Shown here piece after piece: positions 51,208 through 59,760 of a stretch of 64,000 bases of DNA. Each line of letters begins with the position of its first letter. Position 1 is the first letter of the stretch. Position numbers and translations under genes: made by a program. Source of the stretch: RFSX01 sp964591455 (GTDB lineage: Bacteria > Bacteroidota > Bacteroidia > Chitinophagales > Saprospiraceae); NCBI GenBank assembly GCA_964591455.1, contig CAZQDZ010000001.1:62001-126000 (forward strand), in the 5' to 3' direction. The notes below the pieces were generated by a model, which made no database searches, was not told where the DNA came from, and was given only the letters and a program-made list of their open reading frames with translations.

Positions 51208-52632
51208 ATGATGTATACAGTAAAATTTGGTTTATCACTGATAACAATGCTTGTTTTTGGAGTCAGTATTACGTCTGCCCAATTTGCAAACTGGAATGAC
51301 AGCCCACAAAAAGACGCCGCTGAAAATGCACACACTATTTACCGTCAAGCACTAAAGTCTCAAGATTGGGATATCGCTTACGAAAATTGGAATACAGCCT
51401 ATACTATAGCACCGGCTGCTGATGGTAAAAGGGACTACCACTTCATAGATGGTGTAAAGTTGTATATCAATAAATTTCAGAATGAAGCAGATGCCGCGAA
51501 AAAGACAGAGTACAAGGAAAAAATAAATAGATTGTACAATGAGGCCATACAGGCTTATGAAAATGGTGATGTAGTACCCTCTAAATGTGTAGGTAATCCT
51601 GAGTGCATTCAGTCTAAGATTGGTTATGTACTGGGAAGAAAAGGATTTGATATGTTCTATACGCTTAATGAGTCATATGGAAAGAACCTAGAAGTACTGG
51701 ACCAAGCAATAGAAAAATCTGGCAACGATGTAGAATATACTGTTTTCGAACCATTGTCTACTATTGTAGTCTATCAGTATGAAAAAGGAAAATTGGATAA
51801 GGAAAAGGCGGTAGAGTACTTCACAATGATGGATGGAATAGCTAATTACAACCTAGAGAATAACTCAAAGTATGGACAATACTATGAGCAAGCATGGAAA
51901 GCGGCTCAGTCTAAATTCGCTCCTATTGAGACGCAAATTTTTGATTGTGAGTATTTCAAGCCTAAGTATAAAGCCCTCTATGAAGCTGATCCAGAGAATT
52001 ATGAGCAGCTGAAGCAATTGGTGGGTCTATTGAAAAAAAGAGGCTGTGCTGAAGATGACCCATTATTAGTTGATCTTGATGGTAAATGGAAAGCCTATGC
52101 CGCATCCACTAATGCTGCAAGAAAAGCAGAGTTTGAAGCTAATAATCCAGCGATGATGGCTAAGAAGAAATATGATTCTCAGGATTATGTAGGAGCCATA
52201 GCCAAATATGATGAAGCTATTGCTGCAGAGGCAGACCCTATAAAGAAGGCAGGTTACATGTTCTCCAAAGCATCTATTCAAGGTAGGAAACTTAAAAAAT
52301 ATTCTGATGCTAGAGCTACAGCTATGGAAGCGGCTAACCTAAGACCTGGGTATGGAAGACCTTATATGCTTATCGGTGATTTGTATGCGACTACAGCAAG
52401 GAATTGTGGCGACTCATGGAATCAAAGATTAGCCATTCTTGCAGCTGTAGATAAGTACAGAAAAGCAAGGTCTGTAGATTCAGGTCTTACGGATGAGGCC
52501 AACAAGAAAATAGGAAAGTATAACAGCTCACTTCCTGATAAGAACGAAGGATTCATGAAAAAAGTAAAAGCTGGTGACAAGCAGAAAGTGGGTTGTTGGA
52601 TAGGAGAGACTGTCACAATCAGGTACCAATAA
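51208..52632 (+). CDS. Exported TPR-containing protein (paralogue of 53888-55315)
   Basis: This 474-residue protein has a signal peptide (about 1-24, ending ITSA before QFANWNDS). TPR-like helical repeats are visible around residues 35-70 (YRQALKSQDWDIAYENWNTA) and 315-395 (KKYDSQDYVGAIAKYDEAIA). It ends with the motif GDKQKVGCWIGETVTIR. The paralogue at 53888 shares the whole layout and the same ending. It follows the barrel protein after 14 nt, so it may be part of an outer-envelope assembly. No enzymatic motif. Confidence 0.75.
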   Translation: MMYTVKFGLSLITMLVFGVSITSAQFANWNDSPQKDAAENAHTIYRQALKSQDWDIAYENWNTAYTIAPAADGKRDYHFIDGVKLYINKFQNEADAAKKTEYKEKINRLYNEAIQAYENGDVVPSKCVGNPECIQSKIGYVLGRKGFDMFYTLNESYGKNLEVLDQAIEKSGNDVEYTVFEPLSTIVVYQYEKGKLDKEKAVEYFTMMDGIANYNLENNSKYGQYYEQAWKAAQSKFAPIETQIFDCEYFKPKYKALYEADPENYEQLKQLVGLLKKRGCAEDDPLLVDLDGKWKAYAASTNAARKAEFEANNPAMMAKKKYDSQDYVGAIAKYDEAIAAEADPIKKAGYMFSKASIQGRKLKKYSDARATAMEAANLRPGYGRPYMLIGDLYATTARNCGDSWNQRLAILAAVDKYRKARSVDSGLTDEANKKIGKYNSSLPDKNEGFMKKVKAGDKQKVGCWIGETVTIRYQ

Positions 52633-52645
52633 GAATCATACAATA

Positions 52646-52689
52646 GATAAAATAAAGAGGGAGTCATATGACTCCCTCTTTATTTTATC
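52646..52689. terminator. Perfect 44-nt palindrome, bidirectional terminator
   Basis: Bases 52646-52667 are exactly complementary to 52668-52689. A GAGGGAGTC/GACTCCCTC core is flanked by A-rich and T-rich arms, so the T-run serves both strands. It lies between the plus-strand TPR gene and the convergent pfkA. Confidence 0.85.
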
Positions 52690-52701
52690 ACAAATGAGTT
52701 G

Positions 52702-53790
52702 CTAATCGTCTCCAAATGAGACGCCTATTTGTCTGGCAGTTTTGATAAGATAGTGCCTCTTACTTACATGGTTGTATTCTTTAATAGCTTTAGAAAGCGT
52801 GGTGTCTTTTACCTCATTATTGACAAATGTGACCATCCTACCAAATCGACCTTTATTCACCATCTCAAAAGCCTTTACCCCAAATGCAGTTGCAAGTACG
52901 CGATCAAAGGCGACTGGCGTCCCTCCCCTTTGTATGTGGCCTAAGGTGGTTACTCTCACATCAGGATCTATACCGAATTCCTCAATCATATGTCTCAGAT
53001 GAAGTCCTACGCCGCCTAGTTTTATGTTCTGGTCCCCAACTTCTTTTTTACCTATTCTGCGTCCACTCATCTTAGCACCTTCAGCTATCACAATATTGAC
53101 AAACCCTTTACCACCTCTATATCTCGACTTGATAGTTTTGACTACAGATTCAATATTGAATGGAATTTCAGGAATCAAGCACAACTCAGCACCTCCTGCT
53201 AGCGCTGTATGCAAGGCAATCCATCCCGCATCTCTACCCATTACTTCCATTATCATCACACGATTGTGACTATGAGCAGTTGTCACTAGTTTGTCAAAGG
53301 CATCAGTGGCAATCTGTACGGCAGTTGTAAAACCAAACGTGACATCTGTAGAGCTGAGGTCATTATCTATCGTCTTAGGTACACCTATTATAGGCAGTCC
53401 CTTTTTGTACAAGGCATGTGAGATTGTCTGTGAGCCATCACCTCCAATATTTATTACAGCACTAAATCCAAGTTTCTTTATCTTCTTAACTAAGTCCTCA
53501 CTGATGTCTTTATAGTGGATTTTTCCATCTTTATCTTCACAAGCAAAGGATAATGGATTACCCTTATTAGTTGTTTTTAGTATAGTACCACCCTTAACAT
53601 GAATGCCACTTACCTTAGCAGATGTTAATTTAACAATCTCTGTTTTGTCCTTTACGACACCATTGAAAGCTTCTATACTTCCGTAAACTTCCCATCCTCC
53701 GTGTCTTTTGGCCGATTTGACTATACCTCTTATGACTGCATTTAATCCCGGACAATCTCCACCACCAGTAAGAACAAGTAATTTTTTCAT
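52702..53790 (-). CDS. pfkA: 6-phosphofructokinase
   Basis: This 362-residue glycolytic enzyme has TGGGDCPGLNAVIRG at the N-terminus, the phosphoryl-donor motif GGDGS (116-120) and the catalytic PKTIDND (138-144, Asp142), plus MGRDAGWIA. The residue equivalent to E. coli Gly104 is Gly119, as in ATP-dependent enzymes. The Gly124 equivalent is Lys139, as in PPi-dependent ones. This G/K combination is known in group III PFKs and usually goes with ATP use. It is convergent with the TPR gene and divergent from its paralogue. Confidence 0.94.
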   Translation of the reverse strand: MKKLLVLTGGGDCPGLNAVIRGIVKSAKRHGGWEVYGSIEAFNGVVKDKTEIVKLTSAKVSGIHVKGGTILKTTNKGNPLSFACEDKDGKIHYKDISEDLVKKIKKLGFSAVINIGGDGSQTISHALYKKGLPIIGVPKTIDNDLSSTDVTFGFTTAVQIATDAFDKLVTTAHSHNRVMIMEVMGRDAGWIALHTALAGGAELCLIPEIPFNIESVVKTIKSRYRGGKGFVNIVIAEGAKMSGRRIGKKEVGDQNIKLGGVGLHLRHMIEEFGIDPDVRVTTLGHIQRGGTPVAFDRVLATAFGVKAFEMVNKGRFGRMVTFVNNEVKDTTLSKAIKEYNHVSKRHYLIKTARQIGVSFGDD

Positions 53791-53887
53791 TGGTTATCTT
53801 TTATAAAATTCAAGTAATTATAGGAATTTAATACCTGTATAAGCACCCTTACTTTAATTTTGGCATCTAATCTATAAATTCTGACCT

Positions 53888-55315
53888 ATGTATAATCACA
53901 TTTCAGTCGTTTGCTTGAGCATCATAGTATGTTTAATTGCATGCACGCCTAAAGTTACAGCCCCAGTAATAGAAGAAAAACCAGTGGAAACTGTTGTGGT
54001 CAAGGAAGACACTAATCCCTGCGTTACTTTCGATGAACTTAGTCCATCGAAGCGAGATGGTGTAGAAACGGCATATGTCCTGTACAAGGATAGGATTAAA
54101 GCAGAAGAATATACAAAGGCCAAGCCATTATGGGAAAAAGCATATTATGGAGCCCCTGCAGCAAACGGATCTATCAAGTACCAATTTGAGGACGGCATTA
54201 AAATCTATAAGTGGCTCTATGAGAATGAATCAGATTTTGCGCAGAAGCAAGTGTACGCAGATTCAGTAATGGCTATCTATGATAAGAGAATCGAATGCTT
54301 TGGTGAGCCAGCTTATGTAGCTGGACGCAAAGCCTTTGATAAGTACTACTATTATAATGCACATTCTAACCAAGAGGATTCTTACAATCTCTTTAAAGAA
54401 GCTATAGATAATAAGAAAGAGAAGGTAGATTATTTTGTGATTAATCCTTTTGCCAAGTTGCTTTCTGATAAGATTATCAATGAAGAAATTCCCTTAGAAG
54501 AGGGCAGAAATTATGCAGGATTACTTTTAGAGGCAATAGAATATGGGACTGCTCAGGAAAAAAATAAAGAAGCATGGGATATTATAAATGCCTATGCACC
54601 GACCAGATTAGAAAATCTAGAAGGTATAAAAGGCCTCTATGATTGTAGCTATTATGAGCAAAAATATATGTCTCTGTATAGTGAGGCTCCCACTGATTGT
54701 GAAGTGATTACTAGAACCTATGGCAGGCTCTTGTGGGGTGGTTGTGAGAAAGAATCAGCAAGCGTGACAGAACTCCAAAAGGCAAGAAAGGCTAATTGCT
54801 ATGCGCCTCCTCCAGCTCCTGGTCCTCTAAGGCAAGCATATAATGCATATACTGAAGGTAGATATAATGAAGCGGTCAAGCTCTTTGATGAGTTTATTAA
54901 CACCACTACCGACCCCGCTAAAAAATTCAAATACAGTTTGCTGGTAGGAAAGATATACTACGGAGATATCAAAAACTTTGTGAAGTCTCGCCAATATGCT
55001 CGTAAAGCGGCAGAATATAATAGTGCCTCTGGTGAGCCATATTTACTCATAGGTAAATTGTACGCTTCTAGTGGACCATTATGTGGCCCAGGTACTGGTT
55101 TTGATAGTCAAGTGGTTACGTGGCCAGCTATTGATATGTTTAATAGAGCTAAGAGTGATCCAGTAGTCAGTGCAGAGGCACAGCAGTTTATTAACACCTA
55201 CTCTCAGTATATGCCGAGTAAAGGAGACTTGCATCAGCGATCGTTAAAAGAAGGGGATACTTTTAAGGTCGGATGTTGGATTAATGAAAATACAACTATA
55301 AGAGCTGCAAACTAA
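53888..55315 (+). CDS. TPR lipoprotein (paralogue of 51208-52632)
   Basis: This 475-residue protein has a lipoprotein signal (CLIACTPKV, Cys at 19). The helical repeats align with those of the gene at 51208 (YKDRIKAEEYTKAKPLWEKA; YNAYTEGRYNEAVKLFDEFI). It shares with that gene the segment GEPYLLIGKLYASS and the ending GDTFKVGCWINENTTIR. The two copies sit on either side of pfkA, suggesting duplication. One copy has an ordinary signal peptide and this one a lipid anchor, so they may act at different envelope sites. Confidence 0.78.
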   Translation: MYNHISVVCLSIIVCLIACTPKVTAPVIEEKPVETVVVKEDTNPCVTFDELSPSKRDGVETAYVLYKDRIKAEEYTKAKPLWEKAYYGAPAANGSIKYQFEDGIKIYKWLYENESDFAQKQVYADSVMAIYDKRIECFGEPAYVAGRKAFDKYYYYNAHSNQEDSYNLFKEAIDNKKEKVDYFVINPFAKLLSDKIINEEIPLEEGRNYAGLLLEAIEYGTAQEKNKEAWDIINAYAPTRLENLEGIKGLYDCSYYEQKYMSLYSEAPTDCEVITRTYGRLLWGGCEKESASVTELQKARKANCYAPPPAPGPLRQAYNAYTEGRYNEAVKLFDEFINTTTDPAKKFKYSLLVGKIYYGDIKNFVKSRQYARKAAEYNSASGEPYLLIGKLYASSGPLCGPGTGFDSQVVTWPAIDMFNRAKSDPVVSAEAQQFINTYSQYMPSKGDLHQRSLKEGDTFKVGCWINENTTIRAAN

Positions 55316-55407
55316 GTATCTTTGTTTATTGTATTTATGGTGTTATGTCAACCAAGAAGACATCTACATTGTTGTGCTTGTTAAGAATTGTCGATTATCT
55401 TTAGATA

Positions 55408-56205
55408 GTGAATAGAACATTTGTAATATTATTATTGATAATTATAGCTTTCTTCACTGAAGGAGAAGCTCAGCGCATTATTAAGCCAAAGCTTATAGAG
55501 GTGGACTGGAAAGGTATAATCTATAAGAAGGAATGGTCAGTAGACCTAAGACTACATGAGAATGGTGCGGCTATCGCTTATAATATCGGTACTATAAAAT
55601 CTTACAATAGGACTAATTTCTATCACTTAGAGTTGGGCTTCACCAAGGATGAAAGAGAGAGAACCCAAAGCAAAATATCTATGCTGAATAGATCTGGATC
55701 CTATGCTTTTGGGAAAATAAATTCTGTGATAAATGTAAGAGGTGGTGTAGGTGTTAAGAGATACCTTTCTGAAAAAGAAAAAAGAAATGGGCTTGCAGTT
55801 GCCTTGTCATATGAAATCGGACCTTCCTTAGCACTGCTAAAGCCTTATTTTCTGGATCTTATCTATGTAGAAAACTTTAATGAACAACGCGTTGTAACCA
55901 TCCGAAGCGAGAGATATTCAGAGTCCAATGCAGAGTTATTCTTGGATGATAGCTCCATAAACGATAGATCCTCATTCTTTAGAGGATTTGATCAGATCAG
56001 TGTTAGAGCTGGTGTGCAAGGAAAGCTAGGTTTACATCTCGCAATGGGTGCTTTTGATGAATATGTCAAAGCTTTTGAGACAGGCATCATGTTCGACATC
56101 TATCCATCTAAAATTCCTATTTTACTGGAAACGGAAGCAATACCTAACAGGAGATTCTTCTTTAGATTATACTTAAACTTCCAATTTGGTAAAAGATCTA
56201 ACTAA
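55408..56205 (+). CDS. Exported beta-rich protein, unknown function
   Basis: This 265-residue protein starts at GTG (55408) with a signal peptide (NRTFVILLLIIIAFFTEGEA). Many alternating beta-strands follow, ending in RLYLNFQFGKR, an aromatic-rich strand typical of outer-membrane barrels. No name can be given with confidence; similar proteins occur upstream of lipA in Bacteroidota. The lipA ATG follows after 6 nt, which suggests co-transcription. Confidence 0.65.
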   Translation: MNRTFVILLLIIIAFFTEGEAQRIIKPKLIEVDWKGIIYKKEWSVDLRLHENGAAIAYNIGTIKSYNRTNFYHLELGFTKDERERTQSKISMLNRSGSYAFGKINSVINVRGGVGVKRYLSEKEKRNGLAVALSYEIGPSLALLKPYFLDLIYVENFNEQRVVTIRSERYSESNAELFLDDSSINDRSSFFRGFDQISVRAGVQGKLGLHLAMGAFDEYVKAFETGIMFDIYPSKIPILLETEAIPNRRFFFRLYLNFQFGKRSN

Positions 56206-56211
56206 AAGTAT

Positions 56212-57084
56212 ATGCTCGAGTTACCGATTGTACAGAAGAAGCCAAAACGTGAAAAGAAACCAGATTGGCTTAGGGTAAAGTTACCTATCGGTGAAGATTA
56301 TAAGAGGGTCCGTAGATTAGTGGACGAGTATAAACTTCATACGATTTGCCAGAGTGGTAATTGTCCCAATATGGGTGAATGTTGGGGAGCAGGTACGGCA
56401 ACATTTATGATTCTAGGAGATGTCTGCACGCGGAGCTGTTCCTTTTGTGCAGTGAAGACCGGACGTCCGCCAGAGTATGATGAAGATGAACCACGTAGAG
56501 TAGCAGAAGCCATAAAACTAATGCAGGTCAAGCACGCTGTTATTACCTCGGTAAACAGAGATGAGTTGAAAGACCGTGGTGCTGAAATCTGGTATCAGAC
56601 CGTTGTCCAAACCAAAGAACAATCTCCATCCACAACCATAGAAACGCTTATACCTGATGTGAGAGCTAATTGGGATGCCTTATCCCGAATGATAGAGGGT
56701 GGGCAGGAAGTAGTATCTCACAATATGGAAACTGTCCGACGCCTATATCGCAAGGTCAGACCACAAGCGAAATATGACCGAAGTCTAGAGCAAATCCAAA
56801 GAACAAAAGACAAAGGTAAGCGTACCAAGTCTGGCTTTATGGTAGGCCTAGGAGAGACCAAAGAAGAAGTCTTAGACATCATGCAAGATCTTCATAATCA
56901 TGGTTGTGATGTGGTGACTATAGGTCAATATCTTCAACCTACCAAGATGCATCTAGCAGTAGAGGATTATGTCCATCCTGATATTTTTGCATACTACAGA
57001 GAAGAGGGATATAAGATAGGTTTTGATTTTGTGGAGAGTGGCCCGCTGGTAAGATCCTCTTACCATGCCGAAAGACATTTGTAG
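56212..57084 (+). CDS. lipA: Lipoyl synthase
   Basis: This 290-residue radical-SAM enzyme inserts two sulfurs into octanoyl groups on lipoyl domains. The auxiliary cluster Cys residues are C46, C51 and C57 (CQSGNCPNMGECW) and the radical-SAM CxxxCxxC motif is C72, C76 and C79 (CTRSCSFCA). The C-terminal segment ends SGPLVRSSYHAE, with the conserved RSSY Ser. It supports pyruvate and 2-oxoglutarate dehydrogenases. The following oxidoreductase starts 3 nt later. Confidence 0.97.
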   Translation: MLELPIVQKKPKREKKPDWLRVKLPIGEDYKRVRRLVDEYKLHTICQSGNCPNMGECWGAGTATFMILGDVCTRSCSFCAVKTGRPPEYDEDEPRRVAEAIKLMQVKHAVITSVNRDELKDRGAEIWYQTVVQTKEQSPSTTIETLIPDVRANWDALSRMIEGGQEVVSHNMETVRRLYRKVRPQAKYDRSLEQIQRTKDKGKRTKSGFMVGLGETKEEVLDIMQDLHNHGCDVVTIGQYLQPTKMHLAVEDYVHPDIFAYYREEGYKIGFDFVESGPLVRSSYHAERHL

Positions 57085-57087
57085 AAT

Positions 57088-58056
57088 ATGCTATATCAAG
57101 TAAAAGCAGGCGTGATAGGCCTGGATGAGTTAGGCAAAGAGTATGCAGCCTTGCTGAAAGAGCATGTCAAAGATCTCAGCCTCATTGGTGCTGTAGGAAG
57201 AACACAAAAAGAACTGCTCTTCGCTAAGAATGATTTATCTCTGGAATATGTCTATTCTGACGAGCGATCACTTATAGAAAATCATGATATTGATGCCTTG
57301 TGTATATTTGGCAATGCGCAGCAGCGGCCCCATCTTGCTATACAGGCACTAGAGGCAGGCAAGCACTTATTTATGGCGGATCCAATTGCCTTGAATGTGG
57401 AGGATGCGAAAGCCGTACATAAGGCTGGTGATTCTAGACCAAGTCAAGTTGTCATGGTATCTTCACAAGTTAGATTTGACACCTTGCTCAATACCGTGAA
57501 GAAAACTATAGATAAAGGAGATATCGGTGTCATCAATCACATTAGTCTGGATTCTTCTTTTTTCAAAGGGATGAATAGAAAGTACTCTCAGAGGAGTGGT
57601 AGTATATTTATAGATACGGCACTTGATGAAATAGACCTTTGTCATTGGTTGTTAGGAGATACCTTTACTGAAGTAGAGGTGTACGTTATCAATAATACCA
57701 TAAAGTGTGAAGCCACAACATCTAAAGGAATAATAGTTAGTCTTATTACCCAACCAACAATTCAAAAAGAACAAAGCTATATTAATATCTATGGAAACAA
57801 AGGGCAGATAATTATCTCTAATACAAATCACAGATCATTCAAGATATACAAAGATGGTGGTGAGAAAATCGATGTCTTTCGTGAAGAGTATCATGGCTTT
57901 ATTTTTCCTGAGTACCTTCAATTGCATCACTTTACACAGGCTATACTCGGTAAAGAAAAAAGAAAACTTAAGACGAAGAACGCTGTAGAGAATATCAAAC
58001 TTGCTATTGCCTTCGAGAAAGCCAAGGTGCTTGAGAAGAGAGTAGATCTATCATAA
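57088..58056 (+). CDS. Gfo/Idh/MocA-family oxidoreductase (first copy)
   Basis: This 322-residue protein has an N-terminal Rossmann-like domain (KAGVIGLDELGKEYAALL) and the family's C-terminal alpha/beta domain (HISLDSSFFKGMNRK, then DTALDEIDLCHWLLG with an active-site-like His). The usual EKP motif after the nucleotide domain is replaced by MADPIALNVEDA, so the catalytic Lys is lacking and cofactor use or activity may be altered. Similar inositol-dehydrogenase-like proteins follow lipA elsewhere. Substrate unknown. Confidence 0.8.
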   Translation: MLYQVKAGVIGLDELGKEYAALLKEHVKDLSLIGAVGRTQKELLFAKNDLSLEYVYSDERSLIENHDIDALCIFGNAQQRPHLAIQALEAGKHLFMADPIALNVEDAKAVHKAGDSRPSQVVMVSSQVRFDTLLNTVKKTIDKGDIGVINHISLDSSFFKGMNRKYSQRSGSIFIDTALDEIDLCHWLLGDTFTEVEVYVINNTIKCEATTSKGIIVSLITQPTIQKEQSYINIYGNKGQIIISNTNHRSFKIYKDGGEKIDVFREEYHGFIFPEYLQLHHFTQAILGKEKRKLKTKNAVENIKLAIAFEKAKVLEKRVDLS

Positions 58057-58181
58057 CTAGGTTTTTGCAACCAAGCATTAAATAAAAAGAGTTATTATCA
58101 CATTAATTATACCGTGCTTTCTTTATTTAGTGAATAGAATTACATGGTAAAACAGTAGTTGCTCAGTAATAATCCTATTGA

Positions 58182-58901
58182 CTAAAAATTTTTCTTTTGC
58201 GTAATATCCATTCTGTCCAGCATCATGATAGCTTCTTTCATCTCCGGACTTAGTTCTCCTTTAATAGAAATCTGTTGAGAGCCTAATCCAGCATTGAATT
58301 CTAATGATGCAGCGTGCAAAAACATTGTGTCCATATTGAATTGATGTTTCCATATTCTATTTTGCTTATTGCATCCATGTGGTCGATCTCCAATGATGGG
58401 ATGGAAGATATGTGCCATATGCTTCCTAAGTTGGTGATAGCGACCAGTCTGTGGCTTTAAGTTGACAAGACTATATCTAGAAGTAGGAAAGCCTGAGGAA
58501 GGGTAGGGAATTTCCCAATGTTTCACCGTCATGTACGTTGTGCTAGCTTCTTGTAATTTATCTGATGGAGAAAGTAGGGGATAGTCAATGATGCCTGTGG
58601 GATTTGTGTATCCTCTTACAATGGCTAAATATGTTTTAGTGACATTACGTTCACGAAATAACTTTTGGATATCGGAATTAGTATCGGGATTCTTGGCAAA
58701 AAGAAGAACGCCGGAAGTCTTTCTGTCTAATCTATGTGTGGGATATACTTTGAGGCCTATTTGATCTCGGAGCATTTGTAGCGCAAACACCTTCGCATCC
58801 TTGGCCATTGAAGTACGATGTATGAGGAGGCCGTGTGGTTTATTTATAGCGACTAAAAAGTCATCTTCATAGACAATGTCTAGATGGCCACCATTAGTCA
58901 T
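58182..58901 (-). CDS. RluA-family pseudouridine synthase (TruC-like)
   Basis: This 239-residue protein carries the RluA-family catalytic motif HRLDRKTSGVLLFAKN, with the Asp nucleophile in HRLD. KPHGLLIHRT and the C-terminal GRYHQLRKHMAHIFHPIIGD are also diagnostic. It has no S4 domain, and length and motif spacing suit TruC (tRNA U65). It is followed upstream on the same strand by the duplicated-domain membrane protein (14 nt). Confidence 0.85.
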   Translation of the reverse strand: MTNGGHLDIVYEDDFLVAINKPHGLLIHRTSMAKDAKVFALQMLRDQIGLKVYPTHRLDRKTSGVLLFAKNPDTNSDIQKLFRERNVTKTYLAIVRGYTNPTGIIDYPLLSPSDKLQEASTTYMTVKHWEIPYPSSGFPTSRYSLVNLKPQTGRYHQLRKHMAHIFHPIIGDRPHGCNKQNRIWKHQFNMDTMFLHAASLEFNAGLGSQQISIKGELSPEMKEAIMMLDRMDITQKKNF

Positions 58902-58915
58902 GCAAACTCTCTAGT

Positions 58916-59749
58916 CTAATTCCATAATGAATTGTGCTCTCCCATAAATCCAAGGATACCAATTAATAAGACAGCTACCCATATAGTAACATACATCGGA
59001 ACAAACTTTTTTCGCTTGGTCTCCCATTCTGGATGAGTGACCGGCATGCCTTGGAATTTTCCTCGAGGTCTGTCCAGAAAAAAGAAAGTCTTGTAAGTTT
59101 CTATACTCATGATAGTGAATCCTATGCTGCACATAGTAATAAGCACTAGATGGTCTGTAAACAAACTGGCTACGAAAGCAAAGAAGTAAGCAACTCCTGG
59201 CGATCTGAAAAATTTAAAAGTCTCGAATCCTTCTACTGGTGCATCTTTCCATGCACCGCCAAATGCTGATACCCAGCCAAATACAGAACAAGGTAGAAGT
59301 ATAAGCCACTTGGACCATCCTAAGGTACCTGCATGATAACTGGTATTGAGTTTCATGAGTCCGACAGTAAGGGCTAATATGATGCCTACATAGGCTGCGC
59401 CTACAAGTAACCTGGCACCATAGCTTTTCACTGGTTTGCCAAAAACGGACAACTGCATCGGTATGAAGTATTTACTCTGATCTTGTTTTCTGATAAACGT
59501 CTTATAAACTTCCATGGTTACCCGCTCTAGCGCATAAGTACTTCCAAACAAAGCAATGATATTAGCTAGATTGCTAAGGTCAAGATTGAAGTAGTTAGCA
59601 ACTAGCGGTGCGAAAATGGCACCTGCAATTACTGATCTAAAGTAAGTCGACCAAGTGAATCCCTCATGTGGTGCATCCTTATACATCCCCCAAGTGGCAT
59701 TATGTAATCCAACAGCCAATCCCGTAATTATTGCTATAAGTAGTTGCAT
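58916..59749 (-). CDS. Membrane protein with an internal duplication, unknown function
   Basis: This 277-residue protein has about six to eight membrane helices and two similar halves. The first has GMYKDAPHEGFTWSTYFRS with LERVTMEVYKTFI. The second has GAWKDAPVEGFETFKFFRS with IMSIETYKTFFF. The shared KDAPxEGF and (E)xYKTF blocks are about 80 residues apart in each half, indicating a gene-internal duplication. No transporter or enzyme family is recognised. It sits between the oxidoreductase at 59761 (11 nt) and the pseudouridine synthase, on one transcript. Confidence 0.65.
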   Translation of the reverse strand: MQLLIAIITGLAVGLHNATWGMYKDAPHEGFTWSTYFRSVIAGAIFAPLVANYFNLDLSNLANIIALFGSTYALERVTMEVYKTFIRKQDQSKYFIPMQLSVFGKPVKSYGARLLVGAAYVGIILALTVGLMKLNTSYHAGTLGWSKWLILLPCSVFGWVSAFGGAWKDAPVEGFETFKFFRSPGVAYFFAFVASLFTDHLVLITMCSIGFTIMSIETYKTFFFLDRPRGKFQGMPVTHPEWETKRKKFVPMYVTIWVAVLLIGILGFMGEHNSLWN

Positions 59750-59760
59750 TCTTTTTCGTC

